Shown piece after piece: positions 21,059 to 33,719 of a stretch of DNA of 64,000 bases. Made by a program: the position numbers and the translations under genes. Source of the stretch: Hyparrhenia diplandra (taxonomy: Eukaryota > Streptophyta > Magnoliopsida > Poales > Poaceae); NCBI GenBank assembly GCA_015847255.1, contig JADLZK010008794.1:124001-188000 (forward strand). Reading direction: 5' to 3'. Positions within the stretch are counted from its first letter, which is position 1; each line of letters begins with the position of its first letter. The notes under the pieces were generated by a model. That model did not search any database, was not told where the DNA came from, and worked only from the letters and a program-made list of their open reading frames with translations.

Positions 21059-22402
21059 GATTGCCCTGAAGCTTTTTCTCCAACCATGGTGGGGAAACGA
21101 AAGCAAAACTAGTTGGGATATTTGAGCTTCAATCATTTTATTGAAATTTTGCTGATCTTTCATGGTAGTGGTCAATCCATCCAACTTGCTGCTGACCCCT
21201 TCTAAGATTTTATTGTTCTGGCACATCTTTTTGGCAAGGTTTTCATTGATCTTGGCTTGGCCTAATAACAGGTCCTTAAATGAAGGCTGATTCGAGCTAT
21301 AATTGGGGTTATAGCCTAAATTACCTTGGAATGGTGGATGGGACTGATTATTTTGCCAGCCATTTCCCTGCTGATGTTGGCAATACCCGTTGTTGATGAT
21401 AAACGTTGCGTCTTCACGGGTCTCAGGGCAATTATCCCCTGAGTGGCCAACTTCACCATAGGTCTCACACGCCATGTGTGAGTCTGTGGCGTGGACTGGT
21501 CGCCTCATAGCTTCTTTCTCAGCGGTGCGCTCTTCCAGCCGCTTCAACAGGAGATCCATTTTTGCGACAAGCATATCCGCCTCCTTCACGGTATGCATGC
21601 CTTTTTGTGTTTTGGCTGGGGTTCTGTCCTCCCCCAGCTCTGGTTTGCCATCATTTTATCAATCAGGGCTGTTGCCTGATCAATGGTGAGCGATAAGAAT
21701 GCGCCACTAGCAGCGGTGTCTAGTTGCCCCTTCGATATGGCCGTGAGACCATTGTAGAAGTTCTGGAGCACCAGCCAATTTTCCATCCCATGGTGCGGGC
21801 ATGCTTGAATGTATTCTTGCAGCCTTTCCCATGCCTCTGGAATGGGTTCCATTGAACTCGGGCTGAAATTGGCGATCCTTCTCCCGCAGGCATTGGTTTT
21901 GCCCATGGGGAAGAACTTAGCCGTAAATGCCGTGGAGCATTTGGTCCACGTATTGATGCCTTCCTTGTCCTTGTAGAACCATTGTTTCGCTTTCCCCACA
22001 AGGGAGAAAGGAAATAGACGGAGCTTGATAACGTCGGGTTCAACGTCCTTGATGACAATTGTTTCGCACAGCTCAAGGAAGTGTTGGAGATGAGCGTTGG
22101 CGTCCTCGCTAGGCAGTCCACAGAATGGACTGGCCTGCACCATGGTAATTAGCCTAGTGCATAGCTCGAAGTTCTTGTCCGCCACGTTGACAACGGGCCG
22201 GGTGGGCATGTTGGCAACAACGGGAATGGAGAAATCGCGGAGTGACTTTTGAGCCATAGCTTGCGGTACGGTTGGTGCATGGATGTCGGTTTTTCAAACC
22301 ATGCCGGGTTCCGGCTGAAGAAGAAGAGGCATGAGACCTGTTCTTCCTTAGGAGTGCCACAGGATCTTCAATGAAGTTTGCCGGCAGATGGAAACCAGAC
22401 AT
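21059..22402 (-). pseudogene. gag: gag of element B (N-terminal two thirds)
   Basis: Minus-strand ATG at 22402 (MSGFHLPANF). A frameshift near 22260 moves to the frame that carries FELCTRLITMVQASPFCGLP, RLFPFSLVGKAKQWFYKDK, FFPMGKTNACGRRIANF and MENWLVLQNFYNGL. A frame change near 21600 leads to EADMLVAKMDLLLKRLEE, the zinc knuckle CETYGEVGHSGDNC (second Cys is Tyr) and LLGQAKINENLAKKM. The reading is cut by element C at 21058/21059 and resumes at 12123. It is much closer to C gag than the two proteases are to each other. Confidence 0.88.
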
Positions 22403-22526
22403 ACACTATCCTGTTTTCATCCACAACAGGAGAAAACATAAAAGATTTGCCTGTATGAGTAAGTGGCTACCACGCATGCATATTTCATTATTCATAGCCA
22501 GCTAGTGATTTCTTAATACAATGCTC

Positions 22527-22544
22527 TCCCCGGCAACGGCGCCA
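22527..22544 (-). other. Primer-binding site of element B
   Basis: Minus strand TGGCGCCGTTGCCGGGGA, the tRNA-Asp-type PBS, eight bases after the LTR end. Confidence 0.9.
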
Positions 22545-22552
22545 GAAATGCT

Positions 22553-24209
22553 TGTTGGCATTTCTTAGCGCAATCACTAGAAATAGGTTTAGAACCCATC
22601 TCAGGTGATGGCGCCTCGAAATGCGCCGTTGATATTCCTGAGTGGAACCACCATGTCGGTGATAACACTAGGTCAATCAACGGTGATAGATCTTGCCATA
22701 GTTGATATTTCATCCGCAAGCGCACGGATCTATCATTGTAGCATTTCACCCGAAAGTATTCAGGGTATCATTATTTATATTTTCCCAAAGGAGGGCATGT
22801 ATGTAAGAGGGTAGCATGGCATCTGAATACTGAATTATGAGTATGCGATGTCCAGCTTAATCATAATAGGGGTAAGCAATACGGTTTAATGGATAGTGTG
22901 ACACACACAGAAATCCACCACAGAAGGATAAAAGAAATAGATAAAGAATGAATGAATAATCTAGTGGAGTAGTTCTAATGTTTTAGTCATGGTCATACAA
23001 ATGAATATAGTTAGGATCATATGCAACATGATATATGAATGGTTAGGTCTAGGATAACATGGAGACCTCCCGGATACCATCTGGCGCAATGGAAGGCATT
23101 TACGAACTCCTACACGGCGATGCGAATGTGGGGGGATTACAAGGGACGGACTAGGCTGTCACGTCCCAGCTGCTACCCCCTCGATCGTGGCATGCTGTCA
23201 TATTCGCAGGTACCTTAATATCTGAGCACCATGCCCGCATATAAGGCCACTACTCTTGTCCCCCTAGTATCCCCACCCTACAGATGGACGGACTAAGACA
23301 AGAGCAACCCCGAAGGAACAAAGAACCGTTATCCCACCTCTAATCATGTTAGTCATATGATGATTGATGAAGAACAAGTATGAACATGTCAAGATCAAGA
23401 TATAAGGACTATATGCTAGTTCATATATCAAGATTATAACATGAACAATACTATACTCTATTTCATAAGTTAGACCATGAACTAAATAAGACTTGCAAGT
23501 AGAAGATGGCTCCGTAAGAGATATATTACCAAGTAGCACTTCTTCTAGGAGACAAGCCCTTTTTGTAGCTCTTCTACTCCAATTCTAGCTAAAGAAAGAA
23601 GAAGAAGAAGAAGTAGAGAGATAAAGTTGGAGAGAGAGAGGTGGTGGTGCTGTAGGTAGGACTCCAAGTGGTGTGTGTTGAGAGAGGGAGAGAGTGGGGG
23701 TATTTATACAAGGAGGAGAGGGACCTAAGTGCTAATTCTACCCTAAACTGACCTTGGTCAGGCGTCCACGTTCACTGAACTGGGCCACGCACCCCCGAAC
23801 CGCCCTCGTTGGCATTGAATGAACCGCCACGGGCCGGGCCGAAACCGCCCGGCCGAGTGCGGGGCGCACCTGGGGTGCACGCGCACCGCCCGGGCTCGGC
23901 TCGGGCCGGGCCTTGGCAGGGTGGCGTCATTCGTCATGAAAAGTTGTACTCCGGGGTGTGCTCGGCCCAATTCTAATATTTGGGTCCATTTCTCCCTTGG
24001 GCTTGTCATCTTCAGGAATACGCTTTCCGGGGAGGCGCCTTTTGGTCGTATTTCCACCTATATTTATATGTTTTTCGCATGATAGTATTTGGAACACTAC
24101 AAGTGGAAATATATTAGTAATTAATGTATATGAGTATGAAAAGGTATAGTTTCACCCCTTTTATGGTAGAATGTTGACGGTAAAAATATGTCGTTCGTGA
24201 CCGTCAACA
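22553..24209 (-). repeat. 5' LTR of element B
   Basis: 1,657 bp. On the minus strand it starts TGTTGACGGTCACGAACGAC and ends TGCCAACA. Minus-strand TATA TATAAATA is at 23701-23709. U5 hairpin at 22712-22729. A degenerate PBS-like unit lies within the LTR at about 22605-22625. Confidence 0.95.
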
Positions 24210-24214
24210 ACCTC

Positions 24215-27200
24215 CCGAACGGATCCTCAATAGTTCTGTTCGGGAGGTTAGTTTGCGCCCTTCCGCGAGGGAGCACGAGTGCAGCCCATACCTTGACTTC
24301 ATCGACCACCTCGACCGCCAGAACGAGGGACTTCGTCAAGCCCTCTCCGCGGCCGAACACGCCATGCATGTGCTGCGTGGCGTCGACATCGGCCTTGATC
24401 GATCCCCACAGCCGACCTTGTCTACGGTATTTGGTATTGGCACGGCGGGCCCCGAACGGCGACTATTGACGTGGCCACCACATCACGACCAGCAACGCTC
24501 TACCCACCGAGGGTGGCATAGCAAGCCACGGCAGCCCGTTCGCGCCTACAATGGAGGACCGCCACCGAGTGGCATCTACGTCTTCGCCACACCCGAGGGG
24601 CGCCTGGTCCACGGTGGCTCCGAGATCCAACTCGATGGAGGACTACATCGACAAGCGACACAGACCCTGCCGCCATCGGGCATACTCGTTCACCGATCAT
24701 CGGCGCGATGACGAAGGACGGGGAGATCCATCTCGCGCCCTAGGCATAGATCCGATCTATCGGCGCCGGCGTAGGCATCGGCCGCCACGCCGCCTCCCAA
24801 TCACCACCGCAGCCATCGCCAACATCACCATGCCCTCCAACGGCGCCACGACCACCGCGGCGCAGCGCCGCCAACAACGAGATACGCCACCGGGTCGACT
24901 TGGACTCCGATCCAAGAAATGAAATCCACCACCCTCCACCACCACCAATGCCTCCGGTCATGCGGGCATACTGGATCGCACTTTCTTTGGCTGCCTCGTT
25001 CGAAAGAAGGAGCGGGGGGCGGCGTTTTCTACGCAGCCCGATAGGAGCCGAGACATGTCATGTCATACGCATCCAGTTCCCGACCTCTCGGTCCTCCACG
25101 GCCTCCGGATGGATGGCGGACCTCGATGTCACACACGGAGTCGAGGGCGATGCCATACCCGTCATCAACCAGAATGGATCAGCCCCACGAGCTAGGGCGG
25201 CGCGTACGTCACCGCAATAAGGGCTCTGGATAGGCGCTTTCAGAGCCTGGAGTACAGCCAGGTGGAAAGGAGGGACAACTGACATGCCTTCCATCTTGCC
25301 AGATGGGGGCCACGAGGTCACTCATACCTCACGAGGTCTCCTCCGGGGACCTCAACTCGGCGTCAATCCCGGAGGATGTCATGATTCAATCGGCCCTCGA
25401 CACCGCCACATATCGAGCCGGCTCCGCGAACTCCTCGTGGGGTCAATAAACCCGAGGGTGAGGCCCCGACCCACGACTTCTCTATAAACATGGTCAGACT
25501 GACACCGCTCAAGGACGATGGTACCCCTGAGGAAAGGTCAAGCTCGACATTAGAAAGCCTTGGCAACTCAAGAGCCCGGACCTCAAGCAAGGTCATGATC
25601 CCCTTCAGGGTGAACCAGGTGATCATGGTAAGCGAGGGTGAGCCCTCGTTCGACGGGGAAACTCAGAGCTAGAGAGATCGCCGAATTCAACAGAACACCT
25701 TGTGGGCGACCAGGCGAGCTGCCGTAGCCGTCCACAACCAGGTTGATGACGACGCCAACCCCGCTCACGGGAACGGGCGGCACGTGATCAGCAAGGGAGC
25801 TCATGAAAGGACCACGGGAGGTCCCAGTCGCGCTCTAGGCGCCCCCTCAGCAAAAATCTGGAGGATGACTTCCTAGACTTTGGAGGGCAGCAGGTCCACA
25901 ACACGCATAGTGGCAACCTCGCTGCCGCAGCGGCAATCCTGGAGTGGATGGGCGACTCTCCAGAGGCAGCGAGAGTTGCCGCTATGGTCAAGATGGCGCA
26001 CGTCCAGAATATGAGGCTGCAGAAGCAATACCGGCCGGCTCCATCTGGATCCAGCCAAAGCAACCCACGGCGTCCCAATGACGGAGGACGCGGTGGGAAT
26101 GGGGACGCCGAACAGGGGCGTCAGATCCCGGAAGACGAGGTCGACCAAGGCATCCCGAGGCACGGCAGAGGCAACCTCCGCAACTCGCTCAACAAGCGGT
26201 ATGTGGAGGCGGCAGGCCAGGCGAGCGAGAACAACCACCCAATCGATGCCGCCGTACTGCTGGAGAATCGGGCAAGAAGAAAGCGTACGACACCACCAGC
26301 CGTTGCGGGACCTGTGGAAGAAGAATCAGCAGAAGCACCAAGATCTTACTCTAGGAAGCTTCGCACGCTAGCGTGGCCACACAGCTTCAAGATTATCGGT
26401 GTCGACAAGTACAATGGAAGAGTCAACCCAACCCAGTGGCTCACGTCATATGCCGTTGCGGTCAGGGCTGCCGGCGGCAACACCAAGGTCATGGCCAATT
26501 TCCTGCCGGTCATGCCAGCCCCCAATGTTACGCAATGGTGACCCGGCCTCTGGGCGACACTATCAAAACATGGGAAGAGCTCAAGGAGAAGTTCACAGGC
26601 AACTACATCTCGACATGTGAGCGGCCAGCGACCAAGCACGACCTCAGCCGCACGAACCAGGAGCCCAGCGAGCCCCTACGGGATTATATCAAGCGCTTCA
26701 ACGATGTCAGGAACAGGATTCCCAATATCACGGACGATCAGGTCATCACATACTTCACAACCGGGCTCCAGCATGGCGAGCTTAAAAACAAGTTCAATCA
26801 AAAGACTCCAGATGATGCCATAGCCCTGCTAATGATCGCCAATCGGTATGCGGATGGGGAAGAAGCAGACATGAGGAAGACCTCCCGACCTCATCACGGG
26901 GGACAGGACCGTAGTAGGGACTATTGCGGAGACGACAGACGTCGGCAGGACCGTAATCGTCATGACAGTGATCGGCGCAACAGGCAAGAAAGCTTCCAGT
27001 CCTACTTCCAGGGGCGCCTGGGAGACCACATCGTCAATACCATGGAGAACGCCCGTGGCAAATGCATCTAGGAAAGCTACGCAGAGATCCTGGATGGACC
27101 ATGCCCAGTTCACAAGAACGGGAACCATAGCCTACCCAACTGTGAGCTACTGGAGAAGAACTTCAAGACGCACAAGGGCAGCAATGGCAATGGCAGAGGA

Positions 27201-28025
27201 AGGGGCAAGGAGTCCCCAGCAGATGACGATGATAAGGAGGGTTTCATCCATGCCGACGCTGACGTCAACATTGTATTTGGCGGCATCTCCTCCACCGAAA
27301 CTAAGAGGGAGCGGAAGATCGCCCAGTGGAGGGTCCACGCAGTAGTCATAGCTCCTGATGGGTCCATACCATTCGCCAAACCATGGTCGGAGGTCCCCAT
27401 CACCTTCAGCAGGAAGGATTAGTGGGCAGACATACCATACATGGGCCGGTTCCCACTTCTCCTTAGCGCGATGATCTACACCAAGCGCTTCAACAAAGTA
27501 CTGATTGCTGGAGCCAGCTCCATCAACCTCCTCTTTGCAAGTGGGTTCAAGGAGCTCGGGTTGAAACAAGAAGACCTGACCCCCACCAAAGCCAACTTCT
27601 AGGGTGTGGTGCCGGGACAAGGTTCCAAGCCGCTGGGAGAGATCGTCCTCCCCGTATAGTTCGGGACTCCTAACAACTTCAGAAAAGAGTACCTGAATTT
27701 CTACATCATGGACTTCGACAGTGCCTACCACTCCATCTTGGGACGCCCAGCGCTCGCCAAGTTCATTGCGGTCCCACACTACTTGTACCTAGTACTGAAG
27801 ATGCTGAGCCCTAAAGGAGTCTTTTCACTCAGAGCCAATATCCAGTTGGCCCATGACCGCGAGGAGGAGAGCCTTGACATCGCTGAGTCCATCGACCTCT
27901 CCAAGTTGATGGACCAGTTGGGCACAGAAGCTTCGACATCGAGCTCGGGTCGGTCCCGTCACGAGACAGCCCTGACCTGCTACAAGAAGAAGACCGACGA
28001 GGCCTCGAAACCCTTCAAACCATAG
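24215..28025 (+). pseudogene. gag-pro: gag-protease of element D, main part
   Basis: Resumes D gag after B. A long Arg/Pro-rich region is followed by the gag core (TIKTWEELKEKFTGNY, RDYIKRFNDVRNRIPNI, FTTGLQHGELKNKF), a charged DRRRQDRNRHD stretch, and a CHHC knuckle CPVHKNGNHSLPNC (27102-27143). The protease region follows. Where homologues have VLIDGGSSINLLF this copy codes Ala (GCT 27507-27509) at the catalytic Asp, and the distal ILGRPALAKF is kept. A frame change near 26530 and stops at 27069, 27421, 27601 and 27657 break it. It ends at the TAG 28023-28025. No RT, RNase H or integrase is found before the 3' LTR. Confidence 0.85.
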
Positions 28026-28210
28026 AAGATCGGTAGGCTCTTGAAGCCTGGCTCCAAGTAATTCCAGCATGCCATGAATGGCCCCTGCTAGACGAATAAA
28101 AGATATGTATCGTGTACTCCTCAATATTGAATAAAGATGCTTTTTTTCACCATACTTCACTATTCTTGCGCCATGGTGCCCGTGTCTTCATTTTCTTCAA
28201 CGACGAACGG

Positions 28211-28722
28211 GTCTTCACCCGTCCTCGATCCGGCTCCGACCTCTTCCTATGTGATCAGCTCGGCCCGCTGGGGTGCTGACTCACTGGATGTCGGCACGCA
28301 AACTCATCTCCCGGTGATACTCACCATCAAATCGATGACGACGAATAGGTCTTCACTCATCCTCGATCCGGCTCCGACCTCTCCCTATGTGATCAGCTCG
28401 GCCCCCCGGGGTGCTGACTCACTGGATGTCGGCACGCAAACTCATCGCCCGGTGATACTCACCATCAAATCGACGACGACGAGCAGGTCTTCACCCGTCC
28501 TCGATCCGGCTTCGACCTCTCTCTATGTGATCAGCTCGGCCCCCTGGGGTGCTGGCTCATTGGATGTCAGCACGCAAACTCATTTCACAATGATACTCAC
28601 CATGGAATCGACAGTCTCAAGGTAACTGAACTCAAAATTTTCCCGTGCCCCCTCAGAGTCAGCCTTGACCTCTCCCTATGTGACCATCTCGACCCCACGG
28701 GGGTGTTGAGTCACTAGATGTT
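28211..28722. repeat. 138-bp tandem repeat in element D
   Basis: Units start at 28211, 28349 and 28487 with GTCTTCACCC.TCCTCGATCC, and a fourth degenerate unit runs to about 28722. Each contains TATGTGATCAGCTCGGC and GATGTCGGCACGCAAACTCA. It lies between gag-pro and the antisense gene. Confidence 0.9.
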
Positions 28723-28960
28723 GGCAGTGCCTCTCTGGTTATGTCCCCTCCTACAAGGCGTGCCTGCAACCCAGGACCGACGTCGTGTGATGGGGTATCC
28801 AGGGCTGAGGCGCCACGAGGGTCAACCGAGACCTCTAAAACAACAGATAAAGCAAAAATAAAGACTACAGAATACACATACTTTCGTTTCGCATACAACA
28901 TTTTCAATCACATATGACTAATATTTGTCTTACAAGCACAAGTTCTTGGTTAAGACACAT

Positions 28961-31900
28961 CTATGCATCAGGAAATACGTTTAGGTCAGCAGAAAGTGAC
29001 TTGGCAGCTTCATCGACCTCCTCCCGCAAAGCATCGACCTGGTCATCGTTGGTCTCGCCGCTATACCCTAGGGCCACAGTGGCAGGGTTGACCTTAGGGT
29101 ATAGTGACTTGACCACAGCTAGCGCGTGGGTCACCCCCTCCAGGTCGGCTCCTGCCACGGATGAACGCAGCTCCCTCCATGCGCCGACAGCGCTCTATGA
29201 AGGTAGGAGCACCTTGATGACCAATAGGGAGCGGCGAAACAATATAACCGACAACTGGAGCAAACGCCTCGCGGATCTCCTAGAGTTCGGCATCATGCTC
29301 TTTCACCACTCTTTGGGAAGCTATTCAAAGATGAAAAGGAGCTTTCTTATGTAATGCTACACTTGCAAAAGAGACAAAGGGCTCAGGCCCCACGAACAAC
29401 TCACCCTCGAGGTCGGTTTTCAACTTCTTCACCTTGGCCTCTAGCTCGGTCTTCAACCTCGCTGCCTCGGCGACAGCAGCTATTAAAACACCAGGAGGAC
29501 TTTTTCTTAATACGATGAAAAATAACATGAGCAAATCAACAGGGTTGGTCTGTGACTCACCGTCCTTTTCTCGAGCGGACGTCTCAGCTGCCTCTCGAGC
29601 CTTGGAGGCCTCTGCTTGCGCCTCGGTGGCCATATTATCCGCATCAAGGGCCAGCTCCGCCAGCCGAGTTTTCTCAACGCACACGGCATTAAAAAGATTG
29701 CGGATGCGAGAGTTCTCCGCGCGCTCCATGGTCAGGCGCTGATCGAGGTCGTCGTCGGTCTCCTGCAGGCGCACATTGTCCTCCTGTAGCTTCTTCACCT
29801 TCTCGCATGTTAGAGAAAACCTCTCCAACATGCAGCAGCAGGCCTCCGATGTCTGCTTGATCTCCTAAAATTATCAGGATTCTTCAGATATAGAGGGACG
29901 CGAAATTCATAGACACAAGTTCAGGAGCTTCATAAACTCACCATCGCCGTAGCCTGGGCAGCATGGCACGACGAACGAAACTTCCGCAGGTTATCATTGT
30001 CCACTATGGACTCGACAATCTCGAAAATATCATCATCGTTCCCAATGACGTGCTGGAACGTCCTCATCGCCGCCGCTAGTTCCTCCGCAAAGACAGGCAC
30101 CTGCTGCCGTGGGATCTCCTCTATAACCTCAGGGGACGGGGAGCACGGGCGGCGTGCTCAGCGACACGCCCTCAACTACAGGGGCTCCGGGCTCTGAGGG
30201 CCTGGCGGCGACTGCCGCACCTCCTCCGCGTGCGGCGGGGGCACACCGAACTTAGCCGTGCCCCCCGACCCCTCGAGTGGAGGGCTTACCGACTTCTGGT
30301 CCCCTGTGGCCGAGACGGCTGGCTCCGCAGTGGGCTCCAACACGGGGTCACCAGCTGTCCGTCCGTCGGCTGCAAGCTCTTCGGCCGTCACAGACCTACA
30401 AGTCCAATAGAAACATGGGGAAGCAAAATGACTAAAACACGGAATGTCAGCCAGTGGCAATACTCCACATACCTGGTTTTGCGATGAGTAGCACTTGGAA
30501 ACTTTCTCGGACAAACTGGGGAGACCTCCTTCTCCCTAGACTTTGCAGGTTTTTTCTTTGAAGGTCCCTGGGCGGACCCGGAGATATTTTCTGCCTCTTC
30601 AGCGAGGACCTTCAACGTATCCTCTGGGCGACCTCCGCTGGCCGCCCCCTCATCCGCAGACTGACGGCTATTGCCGGCCTTGCTGCCCAGCTGATGGGCG
30701 AGGGGCTCGCCATCGTCGCTAGAGGACGATGAAGAAATCTTCGCCTGACGCCTCCGCTTTGACATGATCCTGAGGTCTTTGCTGGCTCCTCGCTTGACGC
30801 CACGGGTTGACGCCTCGGACTTCCCCGACCTCCCCATCTCTGGGGAGACACGTCCTTCTCAAACAGGGAGGACAACGAGGATGTTGATGAGGATGACGAG
30901 CTCTGCGTCGCCCCCGACCTCTCCTTCGGATCGGCCTCCTCCTCCTCCCTGTCCTGCTGCAACGGGAATATCCTCTGGGCCATCATCCCACCATCCTTTG
31001 GCGGCATTGAGAAATACACCTCGTTCCCCTACACATTACGTGCCTGGGATTCATCAGGTATCGGTTAAACAAATGAACATCGTGCAGCCAACAATTACTC
31101 AACAAAATGTAGAGCAATAACTCACCTCCGGACGAGGATTGTGGAGGCTGTACGCCTCCGGTGGATTCACTGGAGTAGTAATCCCGGACAGGAAGAACTT
31201 CTTTGCCCGGGCGACGACGTCAGCCGCCGGAAGGTCCTCCTAGGTCTCCCAGCTGGGGCACTTCTTGTGGTCACCACAGCCATGGCAGTACTGCCAAGCA
31301 TGGTGCTCTCTCTCCTTCAAAGGCTGGATCCGATAGCCAATGGAGTCCATCGTCACCACCAGGCTATCGATCCCCCACCCCCTCATCATGGCCAGCAGCT
31401 CGCGCACTTGGTCCATATCACGCTCATTCGGCAGCAGCGACCAGCGCGTGGTGGGGATCGGAGTGGTATCTATGTCCTCAGGCAGGCTGTTCTGCATGTT
31501 CTGGACATAGAACCACTTCGGCTTCCAGGTGATGCTGGCCATATTCAACTTTAGACTGAAGTACTCCGACGCACGGCCCTCACGCAGGCCGAAGTAGTAG
31601 CCGCCAACAACAAGCTGGGGGCCGTTCCCCGACTGTGGCTTGAGTTGGTACAAGTACCGCCACAGATTGAAATGGGGCTCCACCCCAAGGTACGCCTCAC
31701 ACAGGTGCACGAAGACGGTAGCCTGGAAGATGCTATTGGGCGCGAGACTGGAGACGGAGATGCCGTAGTACCTGAGTAGTTTGGCAAACCAACCAAGCAC
31801 TGGCAGCCCAAATCCGTGCAGATAGAAGCACTAGAAGACGACGACCTCCATGTCCTCCGGCATGGGGTACTCCTCGTTCACCGGGATTCGATACCCGGAG

Positions 31901-32064
31901 AGCGATTTCTCAGGTAGCACCCCAGCCACGATGAGATCCCTCGCGTCGACCTCCTTCATTGTCGACTGCCTCCACTGCTCGGTGCTGAACTAGATCAGCT
32001 TCACTTGCTTCTCCTCCACCTTCTTCACCGCGCACGTGGCTTTCGACTTGCTCTTGGGCGCCAT
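28961..32064 (-). pseudogene. Spliced antisense gene of element D (Transposase_28-like plus coiled coil)
   Basis: Minus-strand ATG at 32064 (MAPKSKSKATCAVKKV). Exon 1 (32064-31126) matches the putative gypsy-type transposon family of grasses: EQWRQSTMKEVDARDLIVAG, LGWFAKLLRYYGISVSSLAP, FVHLCEAYLGVEPHFNLWRY. Candidate introns have GT...AG ends: 31125-31029, 30472-30396, 29941-29865, 29560-29480 and one after 29405. Later exons are Ser/Glu-rich, then a coiled coil (LQEDNVRLQETDDDLDQRL and an Ala/Glu-rich stretch), ending ADLNVFPDA with TAG at 28961-28963. In-frame TAGs occur near 31990 and 31830. Such genes opposite gag-pol are known in the Tat lineage; the function is unknown. Confidence 0.75.
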
Positions 32065-33175
32065 CTAGGTTTTGACGAATCGAAAACTGCTAAGCGCTAT
32101 GGCAGGAAGGCGAAGCGGCAGCGGTTGTGTGTGTAGTAGCAACAGGCCAACAGCGGCGACGGTTTCAGTTATAGGCTACCGCTCATCGGGAACCGTGCTG
32201 CCTCACTTCGAACGCTCCGCAACAAGCCGGATGGGCCGTGGGACGTTCCCTCACGCAGGCCCATAGGACGTACAGGTTACCACAAGACGGATGGAAACCC
32301 TAAGGCCCACGCGGTCAAGGGGAAATTACAACAATGCCATTGAAGCAACACCAAGAGCCCGAGAGTGCTACGACCCTGTTCGGGGACTTGGCCAATGATC
32401 AACCTGGAAGGAACGGGCATCTTGAGGCCGCCAACCCCCACGCCCTCGGCTCAAGGACTGGCTTGAAAACTGCTGCCCGCACAATGAAAATCTAACACAA
32501 ATCCGCTTCCCTTGATCGTGGGCGTATGATTAACGCCACACTGACCAATTCGGGTTGCCGAATTTGGCCAGTTCTATGGAGTTACAACAGCCACACCCAC
32601 ACTCGGGGACTGCGATGATTTTCTGTATTCTACAGGTTATCCTCGACGACTTCGACTTGACCCTGGCGCCACGTGGCCGCGCCACCTACCGTCAGGCTCG
32701 GGGACTAAGTGGGCACACTTTGCCTGACGGCGAGTGTGCTGCTTTCTTCAACGACAACGACTACAATGAAGAGCAACCGAGGTCCGCGTCTGCAAACATG
32801 TTTTTTACGGAAACGTGGGCACACTTCGGGGAATTGAAGAAGTTCAAAATTTTCGATAAAAAGCACCTTACACCCTCCGGCAGGTCACACGCGACCTCCA
32901 TAAACGTCATCCGGAGCTCGACCTTGGCAAAACGGCTCGGTTCGTTTTCCCTCATATCGGCGGACAGCTCGGTTGGCGGATAGCTCGACCTCTGCTACCG
33001 ACCCTCTGATAGTTCAGCGCCGACCTGACCTCGCCACCCTGTGACCTCTCCACCGACATGAGGACCTCGAAGGGTGACTTCACCAACCTCTACGATCGTT
33101 TCGCCGACCTCTCGCTCTCGACGCCGACCTCACGTGTAGACTTGCTCGTCGGCTACAAGGAGCTCAGGGACTAGC
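32065..33175. other. Non-coding 3' part of element D
   Basis: GC-moderate sequence with repeated CTCGGGGAC-like words (32389, 32602, 32697). I see no ORF supported by homology. It ends GGAGCTCAGGGACTAGC just before the LTR, which is the likely polypurine tract. Confidence 0.5.
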
Positions 33176-33719
33176 TGTGGGGGAGTCCCCCCCGGGGTAC
33201 CTCGCAGCTCGTACTCCCGGGCCGCGACCTCACGGAGCTCGGCCCAGCTCGTACTCCCTCGACGCGACCTCACGGAGGTCGGCCTGGGCTCGTGCTCCTG
33301 AGCCGCGACCTCCCGGAGCTCGGCCGCGGCTTGGAGTGGGGGCCGAGACATCAAGTCCATGACCCGCACGACACTTGGAGGATATCCTGGAGATACCGAT
33401 TCGATAGGATAGACTCCGATCCCAGAAATCATGTAACAGATCGTATCCTACCTTGTAGTTTCCATCTGTAACCCTACCCCCCGTGTATATAAGGTGGGTA
33501 GGGACCTCCTTCATTCGACACACTACTCTCATTGTAACCATCTAGATTTACAGAGTGCAGGACGTAGGGTTTTACGTCACGCCGACGGCCCGAACCTGGA
33601 TAAACCCCGGTGTCTTGCATCTCTGAACAACCATCTAGATCTCAGTCTCACGCACCCCGCCGAACCGATCTACCTCCAAGGACGCTTCCCGGAGGATTGT
33701 CGAGGATTTCCCTTCGACA
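33176..33719 (+). repeat. 3' LTR of element D
   Basis: 544 bp, matching 7286-7822 with roughly 40 differences by eye. TATA at 33486-33493. Followed by the duplicated AATGG (33720-33724). Confidence 0.95.

Larger units (their letters stand above)
8218..24209 (-). mobile_element. Element B: Athila-like LTR retrotransposon with gag-pro only
   Basis: Inserted in D gag. The ends are TGTTGGCA (8218) and CCGTCAACA (24209), with the exact duplication ACCTC at 8213-8217 and 24210-24214. On the minus strand: 5' LTR (24209-22553), PBS (22544-22527), gag (22402-21059), nested element C, rest of gag-pro (12123-10843), hairpin, 3' UTR, 3' LTR lacking its first 105 bp (9788-8218). There is no pol and, unlike A and C, no ORF1. 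Confidence 0.93.
7286..33719 (+). mobile_element. Element D: Tat-like LTR retrotransposon with gag-pro, no pol
   Basis: LTRs at 7286-7822 and 33176-33719 run TGTGGGGGAG...CTTCGACA and are flanked by an exact 5-bp duplication, AATGG (7281-7285 and 33720-33724). Removing nested element B and one copy of its duplication leaves about 10.4 kb. The order is LTR, PBS, gag-pro on +, a 138-bp tandem repeat, a spliced gene on -, LTR. No RT, RNase H or integrase is found. By eye the two LTRs differ at roughly 7 percent of positions, so it is the most diverged insertion of the nest, as expected for the outermost one. The layout resembles non-autonomous grass elements such as Dasheng, which depend on a RIRE2-type partner. 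Confidence 0.93.

Noticed and set aside
24551..25487. His/Arg-rich ORFs in several frames
   Set aside because: Alternative frames of the low-complexity N-terminal part of D gag.
28211..28722. Regular repeats as a CRISPR array
   Set aside because: Units of 138 bp without short unique spacers, in a plant retrotransposon.
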